NCBI GenBank assembly: GCA_030035585.1
Contig: CM057463.1
Coordinates: forward strand, 138,540,736 to 138,604,735
DNA: 64,000 bases
Source: Dugong dugon
Lineage: Eukaryota > Chordata > Mammalia > Sirenia > Dugongidae
Direction of reading: 5' to 3'
The notes under the pieces were generated by a model, which was not told the DNA's origin, ran no database searches, and was given only the letters and a program-made list of their open reading frames with translations. This document shows, piece by piece, positions 1 through 12,147 of the stretch (position 1 is its first letter; every line of letters begins with the position of its first letter). Made by a program: the position numbers and the translations under genes.

Positions 1-810
1 TCTACAAAATCTACAATTCATCTATGAAATAATGCAATTTTAATAAAAATCCCAACAATATGGGTTATTTTGTGTGTGTGTGGAAAATATATATATAAAT
101 TGAACTCAGTCTTTTTCTTTCAAGTGACTAAATGCAATGAAAGATCTTACTGTATCTGTCTGCATTATTATGTATTGTTTGAACCAGATGGTATGGTTGG
201 TTAAAGAATAATGCCACAATGTTCAATTTTAAGACCATAGACCCAGTTCCTTGCTGTACCTGTTAGTTTCATTTTCTATCAGTCATATACTGCCCTTGTA
301 ACTTTCACTACCCATGTTGCAAAAATGTTTTATTTATTACAGTACAAATCAGTCATGCTTATAGATAAAAGCAAAAACAAAAAAATCTCAGTATATTTAT
401 CATAGGTGGTTATTTACTTCCATCTTTCTATTAATAGAATGGTTCCACACGTATCTTTTGTTCCACATATATCTTTATTGTATTATCCATGGAATTGAAA
501 ACATTCATCTGAATGTCATCTTGGACACTCATCTGAAGAATATAATAATTTATATTTTATATATTTGATAATTTCCTATTTAATAATAAAAAACAGATAA
601 CCCTCAAAATATTTACCTTTTTCTCCCTCTTCCTTCACAAGCACAGATGAGGTAGAGGTGATTAGTATAATTGTGTGTCACAAAAGGGCTCATAAGCCAT
701 GGAAAAGAAATTTACTAGTTTAAGGTTGTTGAGATTATTTGTCCTTGGATTCCTATAACACTTGTATACCCTGTCTAGCAATCTATACGCTTCCACTTCA
801 GGATTTTATG
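1..810. other. AT-rich sequence, no gene seen
   Basis: No convincing ORF, RNA gene or recognised repeat. There is only a short TG run near 72-82 and a TA run near 88-97. The short open frames here end within about 70 codons and resemble no protein. Confidence 0.6.
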
Positions 811-1735
811 TTGTTGTTGTTGTTAGCTGCCATCCAGTCAGTTCCCACTCATAGCAACCCTAAGTACCACAGAACAAAACATTACCCAGTCCTGTGCCAT
901 CCTCCCAATCGTTGCTGTTTGGGCCCATTGTTGCAGCCACTGTGTTAATCTGTCTTGCTGAGGGTCTTCCTCTTTATCGCTGACCCTCTACTTTACCAAG
1001 CATGATGCCCTTCTCCAGGGACTGGTCCCTCCTGATAACACTCCCAAAGTATATGAGACATAGTCTTGCCATCCTTGCTTCTAAGGAACATTCTGTCTGT
1101 ACTTCCAAGACAGATTTGTTTGTTCTTCTGGCAGTCCATGGTATATTCAATATTCTTCACCAACATCATAATTCAAAGGCATCAATTCTTCTTTGGTCTT
1201 CCTTATTGGTTGTCCAGCTTTTGTATACATATGAGGCAATTGAAAATGCCATGGCTTGGGTCAGGCGTACCTCAAAGTGATATCTTTGATTTTTAACACT
1301 TTAAAGAGGTTTTTTTGCAGCAGATTTGCCCAAGGCAACAAGTTGTTTGATTTCTTGGCTGCTGCCGCCATGGGCATTGATTGTGGATGCAAATAAAATG
1401 AAATCCTTGAAAACGTCAATTTTTTCTCCATTTATCATGATGTTGCTTATTGGTCCAGTTGTGAGGATTTTTATTTTATGTTGAGGTGTAATCCATACTG
1501 AAGGCTGTAGTCTTTGATCTTCATTAGTAAGTGCTTCCAGTTCTCTTCACTTTCAGCAAGCGAGGTTGTGTCATCTGCATATTGAAGGTTGTTAATTAGT
1601 CTTAATCCTGCTGCTGCATTCTTTTTCATATAGTCTAGCTTCTCAAATTATTTTCTCAGCATACAGATTGAATAAATATGGTGAAAGGATATAACCCTGA
1701 CACACATCTTTCATGATTTCCCAAGCCCGTATCTG
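811..1735 (-). mobile_element. BovB/RTE-type LINE, 3' part with RT motif, decayed
   Basis: Read on the minus strand, this runs from the reverse-transcriptase core to the 3' tail of an RTE-clade (BovB-like) LINE. The RT active-site motif reads QYADDT at about 1566-1584 (YADD codons 1570-1581). Downstream come phrases typical of the BovB C-terminus, such as DCQKNKQICL and ILWECYQEG. The element ends in a GTTGTTGTTAG-type tail at 811-830. The frame is broken by several stops and shifts, and the 5' part, including the endonuclease, is missing. This is the longest RTE piece in the window. RTE LINEs encode the enzyme thought to mobilise AfroSINEs. Confidence 0.85.
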
Positions 1736-1828
1736 GTTCAACAACTCCATTAACCCTGAATAGTGCAGTGGGAAGAACTTAAAATTTGGAGATAGGATAG
1801 TCAATCCATCAGCAAATATTTTTGAGCT

Positions 1829-1889
1829 ATAGGGCCAAAATGAGTTGGAATCGACTCAACAGCAGCGGGTTTTGTTTTTGTTTTTTTAG
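1829..1889 (+). mobile_element. AfroSINE 3'-end fragment
   Basis: Only the tail of an AfroSINE remains: ATAGGGCCAAAATGAGTTGG, then a GACTCAACAGCAG-type ending and a T-rich tract. The tRNA-like head is absent, so the copy is 5'-truncated or decayed. Confidence 0.7.
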
Positions 1890-2120
1890 TAGCTTCTAGG
1901 CACTATTTTAGATGCTGGGGATTAGAAGAACTGAAATGGTTACCTGGAGGAACCAGTTGCTCTCTCAGGAACTCTTTTCATAGTTCTCTTAAAGGGCATA
2001 GTGGCATTTCTGTTACTTCAGTGTCCTGTGAGGAACCTGTGAGCTAGTGAATAGGGAAATGTGCTTAGTAAAAAAGAAAACAAAACAAAAGTCATAAATC
2101 ATTACTAACCATAATAACAA

Positions 2121-2535
2121 TAAGAACAAACTAAGCGCCTTCTGTATTCCAGTAGAGTACCAAAACCAAACTGGTTGCCATTGAGTTGACTTACAGTGAT
2201 GCTATAGGACAGAATAGAACTGCCCCCATAGGGCTTCCAAGGCTGTAAATCTTTAATTAAGCAGACTGCCACATCTTTCTCCTGTGGAGCAGCTGGTGGG
2301 TTTGAATCGCTGGCCTTACAGCCTTTCAGTTAGCAGCTAAGCACATAACCACTGGACCACCATGGCTCCTTCCAGCACAGTGCTGAGCATTAACTTACTT
2401 CATCTATTCTCACAACAGCCTTTTCTTTTCTACACACAAGGAAACTGAGGCACAGACAGCCAAGCTAACCAGTTAATGGGCGGCAGAGCCAGGACAGAAA
2501 CCTAGGCCTATCTAATTCCAAAGTCAGCCACAGAG
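2121..2535 (-). mobile_element. MIR, split by an AfroSINE
   Basis: An antisense MIR. The left part (about 2121-2157) has a 'ctaagcgccttctgtattcc' body. The right part (2371-2535) continues with 'gaaactgaggcacagacag' and 'ggcagagccaggac', the MIR core. The AfroSINE between them interrupted an already old MIR. Confidence 0.75.
2158..2370 (-). mobile_element. AfroSINE, longer subtype
   Basis: Full-length antisense AfroSINE of the longer subtype, which has an extra 'ctgccacatctttctcc' block between tail and head. The head (sense GGAGCCATGGTGGTCCAGTGG) is at the right end and the tail (CCAAACTGGTTGCCATTGAG) at the left. It sits inside a MIR, with TTCCAG on both sides as a likely short TSD. Confidence 0.9.
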
Positions 2536-2821
2536 ATGTGAGGGGTGATGAAATCAGGTCAGCTGAACAACTATTCTTTACACTCTGTGGTTGCTGTTTT
2601 CTGTCTTTGTTCAGTGGCTGCTGGCTGCATTGGACATAGCTAGCAGTTTTCTAAGAAATTCCTTACCATTCTGGGAAACCTATTTCACTGATCTGCAATG
2701 AAAAGCTTTTCCTTCCAAAAAGTTTTAGCTATTTGCTTAACATCCGTCCCCCTTCAGAGGCATCTGTGTTTCTGTCCGGAGAGGACCATCTTAGATAGTA
2801 AAGAGGAGGGGAAGTGGGGGC

Positions 2822-3430
2822 TGAAAGAGATATTTATTAAGCAGTTATTATGTGCCAGGCACTGTTTTAGGTATTTAAAAACATCTCATTTATGACAATT
2901 ACCTCAAAAACGTCATATGCATGTGAAGGTTGGATTTAAAAAAAAAAAAGGAAGACCAGAAGAAGAACTAATAATGTGTTCAACCAGTGGTGTTGGTGAA
3001 ACATATCGAATATATTGTGGACTGTCAAAAGAACAAACAAATCAGTCTTAGAAGAAATGTAAACAGAATGCTCTTTAGAAGCAAGGACGGTGAGACTTTG
3101 GCTTGGTTACTTGGGACGTGGCAGACCAATCGCTGGAGAAGGACATCATGTTTGGTAAAAAGGAAGGTCAGGGAAAATGAGGTAGACCCTCGGTAAGACA
3201 GACAGACACAACAGCCACAACAATGGACACGAACATACCAACGATCATGAAGACGGCACAGGGCTAGCCGGGTTTTGTTCTGTTAGACATGAGGTTGCCA
3301 TGAGTCAGAGCTGATTTGATGGCTACTAACAACAACAGCAAAGGTTCAGAAAGGACAAATGACATTCCCAAGCTGGGCGGACAATAGCCGCAGAACAGGC
3401 GTTTAAATCCACACCAAGCCTCTGCCTTCC
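2822..3430 (-). mobile_element. MIR, split by an RTE insertion
   Basis: The left half (2822-2912: 'tattatgtgccaggcactgt') and the right half (3344-3430: 'cagaaaggacaaatgacatt', then a degenerate tRNA-like region) join into one antisense MIR once the RTE copy at 2915-3343 is removed. Confidence 0.65.
2915..3343 (+). mobile_element. BovB/RTE-type LINE 3' end
   Basis: Sense-strand 3' terminal piece. It encodes the C-terminal end of the RTE protein (HIEYIVDCQKNKQISLRRN, then a trace of the RSKDGET motif) and finishes in the 3' tail 'gaggttgccatgagtcagag' plus (CAA)n. It is strongly 5'-truncated and the frame is broken. It inserted into a MIR. Confidence 0.85.
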
Positions 3431-3539
3431 CCACTTTTAACAGTGCTGTCTCTGAAAATGATATCGTTTACAGCATCTTGTGTGGTCAAAATATTTTCAT
3501 GATTTAAATCAACAGTGGCAACCACTACCACAACAACAC

Positions 3540-3783
3540 ACAACAGGTCTCTGCTCAAATATCACCTCCTCAGAAAACTTTCCTTGAGGTAGCCACCACC
3601 CACCAGCTTTATCTCTCTTCTTAACTCTTGCCTCCATCTGACAAAACGTAGGATTTTTGTCATTATTGTCTGCCCTTATAAGCTTCTAGATGGCATGGAC
3701 CTTGTCTGATTTGTTAATTTTTCTATCCCTAGAGCTCAGAACAGCCCATAATAAACAATGATCATTTGTTAAATGAATGAATG
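3540..3783 (+). mobile_element. L2 3' end
   Basis: Matches the LINE-2 3' end in order: 'tctctgctcaaatatcacct', then 'agcttctagatggcatggac', then the 'aatgaatgaatgag' terminal repeat. Old and diverged. Confidence 0.8.
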
Positions 3784-4387
3784 AGTAAAAGCAGGTTTTA
3801 AAAGGCAAGGTTGATAGTAAGCCTGTGACCTATTCACAGCCAGTCTGGTTTAGTCTGGAAAATGTTACTTTACTGAAACAAAATGCAGCTATTTTAATCA
3901 TGTTTTTGCTTAATAGGTTAAAAGTGATTCCCAGATTAAGAAACGACTGCCCATATCTAAAATCCAGCTCTAATATAAAACTTGACTGTGGAGTCCCTGG
4001 ACATTACTTATTCTATTTATTAGACATTTCTAATACTACTATTGCAACTTTTTAAAAGTTCATTTCAACATTATAAATGTAAATGTATCTAGCTTTCAAA
4101 AGCCTAAGGGCAGAGAGAACATTTTGTGATTCAAAATTCATCTTGTGAAGCTATGAAGTAAGACGGGTTGAAAGAATGATGTAGAAAAATGGACAGATCA
4201 GAAGAGGGTCAAATTAAATTATGACAGTCTAAAAAGTGTTGTTTTTATTTGTTAAAAGAAACTAGTCCCTGTTTGAAGTAAAAATTCATCCCTATTTTCA
4301 TGAGAACTGTATTTAATAACAAAATAAACTAGAACTAAAACCAACTGACATTATGTAACATGATTTTGCAAATGATATATTCTAAGA

Positions 4388-4553
4388 CTGAGCCCTGGTG
4401 GCACAGTGGTTAACAGCTATGCCTGCTAACCAAAAGGTCAGCAGTTCAAATCCACCAGCTGCCCCTTGGAAATCCTATGGGGCAGCTCTACTCTGTGCTG
4501 TAGGGTCTCTATGAGTCAGAATCTGCTTGATGCCAATGAGTTTTTTTTTAAAT
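4388..4553 (+). mobile_element. AfroSINE, full length
   Basis: Canonical short AfroSINE. The head is GAGCCCTGGTGGCACAGTGG (A box), followed by the 'gcagttcaaatccacc' B box, the 'ggggcagctctactctgtgc' middle and the 'tctatgagtcagaatctgct' tail with a T-rich end. Confidence 0.93.
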
Positions 4554-5850
4554 GTATGCTCTAAAACTATCCCTATGGTTGAATTGTGGCTTTTCTTGTG
4601 TGTAAATAGAGAAGATTTGCTTAATTTCCCTCCTTATTATGAATGTATTGGGCAGGAGTGGGTTTAGGTTTTGTTGAGCCTGAACTTAATACAATTCAGT
4701 GGTAGGGGTGAAGAACTTTTAAGAAAAAGAATACAAATTATAACTGCACAATTAAGGATGGACATATTTAGATATCTAAATATCTAAATATTTATTTAGA
4801 ATGAGAAAAAAATTACAAGTTTTAAAGAGCTAGTATATACCACAAAAGTCACAAAATCCAAGAAATAACCAGGTTTTTATTAATTAACTACTTGATGCAA
4901 CTTTTTTTTCTCTACTTTTTTTTTTTCTTTGGTTGAATACTCATTGATCTCCTCTTTATGTGACAATAATTGTGTAATATCATTTCCTTTACATTGACCT
5001 CTAGCATGGCTAATCAAAATTAGGTCATTGTTTTTTAATTGATTGTTGGGTTGCACACAACTTGTGACTTCCTATACAGATGTAATCACTGTAACAGGAC
5101 TGCAGTTGTGTGCCCATAAACCAGAATTCTGATAAATTCTATTTCTCACGATTGCCATCCTACAAGAAAAAGTGTATGGTGCATTTATAATTGTATGTGT
5201 TGTATTATCAAGTGTATTTCTGCAAGGAGAGAACTTTATATTTGACTAGGTATCAATCAGAACTGAATTATTCACTGACAGTTTTTACATTTGGTGATTA
5301 GAAGAATTTTTCATAGACTAGCTTCCAGTGCTGTACATTTCAAACTTTCTTCCTCCTCCATTACCCAAATACTTCCAGTATCAGCACCATAGAATGGGTT
5401 GATGCCATGATAAGAGCTCTGGCCCTGCCCTTTAACGTTTTCGTACCAGGTGAATTGGTCCAACATATGGTAGAAGTATGCCTGGAAAGCTATTCATTCC
5501 TGCACACTGGAGCAGCTGGCAATAACTGCACTTGAATGGGATTGTGAACAATATAAATACATTCCACTAAACCCAAATTGAACAAATCCTCTACTCAACT
5601 TCCCCTTAGCTGAATTCCAAAAATTTTTATGAGTACTCCAGCACCTCTTGAAAGGGAAGTTGGAATGAAAAACAACAATTTTAACCAAATTCAGTTTGAG
5701 TATTTACAAGAGCATCTGAACATGCAAACACATCGCTGGTGTCCCTTCCAGGGCCTTGGAAGCCATCTTGCAAGCGAAGGTCCCTGAGGCTTCAGCTTCA
5801 TTAGCTTCATATTAAATTCTTCTCAGGCAATGGGTATGAATCTATTATAC
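4554..5850. other. AT-rich sequence, nothing recognised
   Basis: No gene or confident repeat. It contains an ATCTAAATATCTAAAT short tandem near 4769-4793 and T-runs near 4902-4925. Confidence 0.5.
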
Positions 5851-6208
5851 TTTAGTTGTGCTAGCCTTCATCTGTTCCTTGCACTGACAAAGCATGTTCT
5901 TGCCCTTCCTCCCACTGTTCCTGCTTTTCAAATAGTTGTCTCCTTCCAATTTGTGTCTCAGCTCGGGAAGCTTTTTCTTACCCACCTTATGTGTATCACT
6001 CCTATCACTCTCTTTTTTAATTCCCTTTTTGGCCCTCATTTCTCTCTGAAACTATTTTGTTTACTTATTTATTGTCTGGCTTCTCCAGGAAAATGTGGGC
6101 TCCAAGAGAGGAGGAATCTTGCTTGTTCTGCTTATAGCTACATCATCTGAACCTAGAAGAGTGCCTGGAACCTATTCATTCAAATACTTTTTGAATAAAC
6201 GAATGAAC
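5851..6208 (+). mobile_element. L2 3' end
   Basis: Old LINE-2 in sense. It shows 'tgttcctgcttttcaaatag', 'tgtgggctccaagagaggag', 'agagtgcctggaacctattc' and the closing 'tgaataaacgaatgaa' repeat. Confidence 0.75.
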
Positions 6209-6624
6209 TACAAACTTAGATGTGCATAAATAGCTTTTCAATCAGCTCAAGGATATCATTTTATTATTTTAATCAATTTACTTGAATTCCAGTCCCCATT
6301 CCACTTGGGTAGTGGAAAAGCCAGTCTCAGGTGTGGTTAGGGCTCCTTCATCCCCAGAGTGAGCAAAGGTCCTGGAGTTCACAAAGCAGCAGGTCATCAG
6401 TCAAGTGCCCTCACGTCACTGAATTGCCCGTGGTCTTGGTATGCAGTCGGGTTCCTAGCTGCAGTCTCCAGGTCATGCATGTGGCTGAAGAGTGGCGGGA
6501 GTTGGGACCCTGCTGTTGGTGAAGGCCCTGCAGCCATTTCCCTCTGAGATCTTTCCATAGTCTCCCTGACAGCAGCATGCTGGTCTTCACTGCTTGAGAG
6601 ACCCACAGATAGCTAGACCCTCCC
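6209..6624. other. No gene seen
   Basis: A slightly GC-richer stretch with overlapping 60-70 codon frames on both strands. None resembles a protein, and I recognise no repeat. Confidence 0.4.
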
Positions 6625-6842
6625 TGTTGTTGTTGTTAGCTGACATTGAGTTGGCCCCTGACTCATGGAGACCCCATGTACAATGAAACAAAACACTCCA
6701 CTGAAATCTATTCTGCATCATAGCAACACACACACCTCCACTGATAAATGGGTGATGGCTATGCATGAGATATATCAGGTGGGAATCAAACTTAGGTGTC
6801 CCACATAAAAGGCAAGACTTCTACCACTGAACTACCCTGCTT
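6625..6842 (-). mobile_element. SINE with tRNA-Gly-like head and RTE tail
   Basis: On the minus strand the head reads GGGTAGTTCAGTGGTAGAAG (a tRNA-Gly A box), then CTTGCC, then AAGTTTGATTCCCA (B box). The 3' end is the RTE/AfroSINE-like tail (TTGTTGTTGTTAGCTGACAT on the plus strand). It differs from the GAGCCCTGG-headed AfroSINEs and matches the copy at 62837-63106. Confidence 0.75.
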
Positions 6843-7316
6843 CTTAGTCAGGACTAAAACCCTTTTCTCTACCTTGCTTCTCTCAAGGGCACTCCTCTTC
6901 CTTCTCTCCCCTCCCTGAGACACCTCGCATCATCAGCTCACGCAGTTTAGGCCTTACAAAGCTGGGAATCACTATTACCACCTTCTATCCCTGCTTAGCA
7001 AAATCTCCGAGTTAGGGAAATAGTAAGGGCATGACTACTTGCTTGGAACAGGAAGAAGGGGAAAATATTAAGAACAAACAAAAATTAAGTCTCAAAAATC
7101 ATCCTGTCACATACATTGTATGTATTTTTGTGTGTTGGAAAAGAAACTAACTGGTGGTCTGTCTGTCTGTGTGCTACGCCTCCCTCATGCTGAGAGGTTG
7201 GGCGAGGCAGCAACTCCGGGCTTTGTGTTAAAGTAGTAGCAGTTCTTGAGCATCCTCTTAGCTCTGCGAGCCTCTGTGATGGAATTTTCAAATAACAGCA
7301 GTAGCAGCAGTAGGAA

Positions 7317-7530
7317 GGAGCCCTGGTGGTGCAATGGTTAAGTACTCTGCTACTAACTGAAAGGTGGACAGTTAGAACCCACAAGTGGCTCCGCAGGAAG
7401 AAAGACCTGGTGATCTGCACCCATAAAGATTTACAGCCTAGGTAGCCCTACGGGGGCAGTTCTACTCTGTCCTATAGGGTCGCTGTTAGTTGGAATAGAC
7501 TCGAAGGCACACAACAACAGCAGCAGCAGT
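7317..7530 (+). mobile_element. AfroSINE, subtype with 'gaaagacctggtgatctgc' block
   Basis: The head GGAGCCCTGGTGGTGCAATG is followed by a B box, an internal block 'aagaaagacctggtgatctg', the 'gggcagttctactctgtcct' middle and an RTE-like tail ending in (CAA/CAG)n. This is a longer subtype than the canonical short copies. Confidence 0.9.
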
Positions 7531-8485
7531 AAAATCTTCTCCCCAAACCACATGCAGTCTCCAAGGAGAGGAAGCATGTAGAAGAGCAGGAAAAATGAGG
7601 TTTGGAAGGCCTCGAGGGCGTCTTCTATTACACTGCTCAGTTCTCTCCCCTGACTGGAATGCTGTGGGGGCACCAGCACCACCTGCTCAGATGGCGTTTC
7701 ATGGATGAGCATTCCAGAAAGTGACACAAATACACAAGTTGCATCAGGCCCTCATGGGGTCAGCAATTAGAGGATGAAATTAGTGATGCTCCAGTAGTCA
7801 GGGAATTGCTTAAATATTAAATATGGGTTCACAAATGTGTATCTATTTTGTTGATTAACTATATATATATATAAAGATAAAATTCTGCTGTCTACAACTA
7901 ATTCCCACCAACAATCACTTTAAAAGATCTTGTTGTTATTGTCTATGATATTAATTTCCTACCGTATGTATACCCCTATGTTTTGTTGTTAGTCTCCTTT
8001 CTTGAGGGGGAAAGATAAAACAACAACAAAATACGTTGTTTCAAAGCTCCAAATTTTCAACACTGATTTTGGTGGGCATAATATAGCGACAATTCCAAGT
8101 AAAAATGACCCATGACCCATGGGAAAAAATGGGTCAGATCTCATCCTCAGTATTTCATTGTCATTACCTTACATTTTTCCTTAAAAATTATCTTTATCAT
8201 TTCTGATGTTTCAAACAATCCAGTACAACCTAATATTTATTAGTACAAACATAGTCTATCAAAACTATAGTCAGTAGACATCATGAGTCATAACATTGTC
8301 ATTTCATTCCTTGACATTATAGACAAATGTCCTCCAGTCTTTTGGAAAAACCAAATGTCTAAAACTATTTTTTCTAATATGTTTATTTAATTTCAGTTTT
8401 ATTGTCCTAAAACACACACACACATACACACAGACTTTTATAAATTATGTTTTTTGAAAATGAAACTTCCAATATATGCATATGC
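7531..8485. other. No gene seen; short AT and CA runs
   Basis: Nothing recognised beyond a TA run (about 7860-7874) and a short CA run (about 8411-8432). Confidence 0.45.
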
Positions 8486-9100
8486 TTGTTGTTGTTGTTA
8501 GGTGCCATCAAGTCAGTTCCAACTCATAGCGACTTTATGTACAACAGAACAAAACACTGGCTGGTCCTGTGCCATCCTTACAATCATTGCTATACTTGAG
8601 CCCATTGTTGCAGCCACTGTGTCAATCCATCTTGTTGAGAGTCTTCCTCTTTTTCATTGACCCTCTACTTTACCAAGAATGATGTCCTTTTCCGGGGACT
8701 AGTCCCTCCTGATAACATGTCCAAAGTATGTGAGACCAAGTATCACCATCCTCCCTTCTAAGGAGCATTCTGGCTTTACTTCTAAGACAGATTTGTTTGT
8801 TCTTCTGGCAGTCGATAGTATATTCAATATTCTTTGCCAACACCATAATTCAAATGCATCAATTCTTCTTCAGTCTTCCTTATTCATTGTCCAGCTTTAC
8901 CATGCATATGAAGTGATCAAAAATGCCATGACTTAGGTCAGGCACACCTTAGTTCTCAGAGTGACATCTCTAAAAAGGTCTTTTTGCAGCGGATTTTCCC
9001 AATGCAGTATGTCTTTTGATTTCTTGACTGCTGCTTCCATGGGCGTTGATTGTGGATCCAAGTAAAATGCAATCCTTAACAACTTCAATATCGGTAAATA
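8486..9100 (-). mobile_element. BovB/RTE-type LINE, 3' part
   Basis: Antisense RTE 3' end, with tail 'gttgttgttaggtgccatca' at the left. Read in reverse, it encodes a C-terminal protein stretch (LDPQSTPMEAAVKKSKDIL, then DVTLRTKVCLT) corresponding to the region just after the RT YADD. The frame is broken. Confidence 0.85.
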
Positions 9101-10892
9101 CTGAAGTTGTTGCATATTCTTAGAGGACTTTAATCCATGTGGTTTTCATTTGATGATTCATTCACATTTAACTCATAAAATACATTAGCTAATGTTGTAA
9201 GATACTTGCTAGCTTTATTTTCAAAGGCCTTTTAATAAGCAGGAGAGTATGATGGCCCAAAAGGAAATGAAGAATTAGGTTTGGTTTAGAAATTGAAATC
9301 ATGGTACACTATTATATATTTAGCAATTCTAAATTTCATGTAATTCCAGTATTCCTCAATAATGTTTATTCTTTTTCTATAATGCTTTATTTTTCTCCCC
9401 CCAAATTACTATTTCATTAATAATGAAGAGTGACTTCTAGAATTTGGGACCATTAGAAAAAAAATCATAACATTAGCTCAAAAAGGAAAGTCATGATATT
9501 TTTTGAGTGAATAATTGAATTAGAAAAATAAAAAAGAGGCAGGAACCAGGCACAAGTAGTCAATGTAAAATGACTGTAGATCATTTTTGCTTCATAATGT
9601 TTCTTCCCAATTCATGTTAAACACAGAAATCTTACTGTGCTGTGAAATGGGGGAAAACAGTGTAGGTATTATTTGCTGAGTGAGTAAGTGACTAAGTGAA
9701 TAAATGAACTGTAGCATAAAATGGAGTATAAACTGTGGTATAAAATGATTTAAAGTATTAAATCATTTAACAGTATAGAAGTAGAGTAAGTCTAGAAAAT
9801 CGTTTTCAAAACCACTTAGTCTCATATTTTTTCTTCAGAAAATCTATTTTTTGCTCTTGCCTCTATTGTTAAATCTCAAATAAAATAAAGGGTGGGCTTA
9901 TGTGCTGTTCAATCAGGGCTTTGGTTCCATTTCTCTGCTAGTGTCTTAGTTTCACCCTGTTGCATCTGGGATTTGCTTTTACCCTCCTTGCAAGCTACTA
10001 AGTTAGCCTGTTACTCTGTCATAGATGGTGAAAGAAAACATGAAACTCTTGGGTCAAAGACAAAAACTTTAATTATAGCACAGCAGGCAGCATGATCATC
10101 AGCATATTTGCATCAGTGTGTCCAGCCCTAAGTCCCACAGGGTGACATGATATGGCTTAAATGGATGCCACACACACAGTGGGTTTGTATTAGAGTTGAG
10201 GAACACTGAGCTTGGAGATTCCATTGTTTTTATAGCAAACAGTTGCCAAATCTGCTCTTTGTCCCACATAGGGATGTCACCTCAACTCTCAAAGTTGGTT
10301 GCTGCAAACACAGCCCTAAGAAATGGCTCAGGGAAAGAGTGGACAGACAGGGCCTTCCTTTTCAGCATACCCAGAAAGACATATAGGAGTACTAGAGACC
10401 CCTGCAAGACTGTCTCTCCCAACATCCTCCATGTTGATTTCATCCTCAGGTTGGCTTCCCACAAGGCTATATATTAACTACTGTCAGTACGCATGGGGAG
10501 AGGTCCTTGCTCCTGACAACCATCCAACACAAGTCTTGAACTTTTCTGTGATGGGATTATACCTTAACTGAGGCCAGAGTAATGTCCTTGACTTAGGTCT
10601 ATGTTTTATACTCATTCCTGAAATAATCTCTGTGGTAAGGAGGAAGGATTACTGACTTATATCATGCATGGAGCTGGGACACAAGAATCAATTTTACCTA
10701 AACTGATAGCTATTACCCAATGGGGGAGTGAGAGGATGTTAGGGAGCCAACCACTACCATAGTCTGTAAGTGATGTAATTCAGGAATTTTGGTTTCTTTC
10801 TGATTTTTCCATTCAAACAAAGTGAAGAAAAAGAAAATAAATCAGAACTTTTTGACCCTCTTTTTTTTACACCTTAATTCTGGGAAATCTTA
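9101..10892. other. No gene seen
   Basis: AT-rich to about 9850, then moderate GC to 10750 with no repeat family I can name. The middle part could be an old LTR, but I could not establish ends. Confidence 0.4.
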
Positions 10893-11700
10893 ACTACTCT
10901 TTCATTCTACTCATATTAATTGAGCACTAATTATGTGTCATAAACTGTATCAGACTTAGAGATACAGTTCTGAATAAACGAGAAATTCACCTCATTTTTA
11001 CAAGGTTGATAACCTAGTGTAGGATTCAGGCAAGAGACCGTTAGAGTGACAGGAAGGTACAGAATGATGGTAGCAGGTGGGAGGAACACCTAACCTGGAC
11101 ATTGAAGGGTTGGGAAAAGCTTTCTGGAGAAATGCAACATCGAATCTGAGGCCAAAAGGATGAGTAGGAAATATCAGATGATGTATGTGTGGGTAATGCC
11201 TGGATAGTTTGGAAGAATGCCTAAGCAGATTGAACAGCAAGGCAAGTTAGAGAAACAAAAAGTAGTTCTGCATTTCTGAATCATAAAATTCAAGGTGAGA
11301 AACAATAAGCAATGAGGCAGGAGAAGAAGTGGAGAGTGGGAGGCAGACTATGTAAAGGAGTTTGGACTTTATTCTGAGAGCCCTTGAGGATTTTAAACAG
11401 AGGAAAAATAAAATCAATATTGCATTTCAGAAAGACACTCTGGCTGTAGAGTGAAAAATGGATAGGAGGGTGGAAACAAGGCTAGGACAGGGAGACCAGT
11501 CAGGAGACTGTTGCTGAAGTCCAGACCAGAGATGAAAGTGGCCGTGGCAGTGGGAATGGCGTCAAGCAGCAGATACACAGTCTACTTAGAAGGTACAAAG
11601 ATCTAGTCATAAGTCCTTATGGGTAATTGGATGCACGAGATGAGTATAAGGAAGGAAGTTCTGGAGGCAGGATAACAATGATTAAGTGTAAGTATTTTAA
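10893..11700 (-). mobile_element. L2, long antisense remnant
   Basis: Antisense LINE-2 of about 800 bp. It starts with the 3'-end signature 'aattgagcactaattatgtg'. It continues through the 'aagctttctggagaaatgca' and 'tggactttattctgagagcc' stretches into 'gacactctggctgtagagtg' and 'gggagaccagtcaggagact'. Confidence 0.75.
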
Positions 11701-11702
11701 AT

Positions 11703-11896
11703 TAAGGCAGATACAGGTTCAAATCCTGGCTCTGTCACTTAGGTTGTAGGGAGAAAACGATTTTAAAGTCTCTAAAGCTCGGTTAATTACCAATAAAAGA
11801 GAGACACTAACAACTACCTAGCAGGATTTCTCTGAGGATAAAATAAAGTGTGTCAAGTTCCTGGCACAGAGTAAATATTAGATAAATTATAGCAGT
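11703..11896 (+). mobile_element. MIR
   Basis: Sense MIR: 'caggttcaaatcctggctct', then 'gtcacttaggttg', the degenerate core, and the 3' portion 'tcctggcacagagtaaatat'. Confidence 0.75.
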
Positions 11897-12147
11897 TTTG
11901 AGTCCCTGGTTTTGTCTCCAGGAACTGGTTTGATGGGAGAAACTATTCCTTGAGTATAGCAGCTAGGGATGCACTGCTGCAAGTAACAATAAACTCAACT
12001 TGTAGAAGTTTGAGGAGCCCTGGTGGTACAGTGGTTAAGCGCTTGGCTACTAATCAAAACGTTAGCAGTCTGAACCCACCAGCCGCCCGGTGGGAGAAAG
12101 ATGTAGTCTTCTCTTGTAAAGACTACAGCTTTGGAAACCTACGGGCA

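Noticed and set aside
6625-6842. A tRNA-Gly gene or pseudogene
   Set aside because: The A and B boxes are present but are followed by SINE body and an RTE tail, and the acceptor stem does not pair. It is a SINE head.
9892-10760. A possible LTR (TTTAATT poly(A)-like signal, moderate GC)
   Set aside because: No convincing TG/CA ends, no TSD and no partner copy in the window. Left unassigned.
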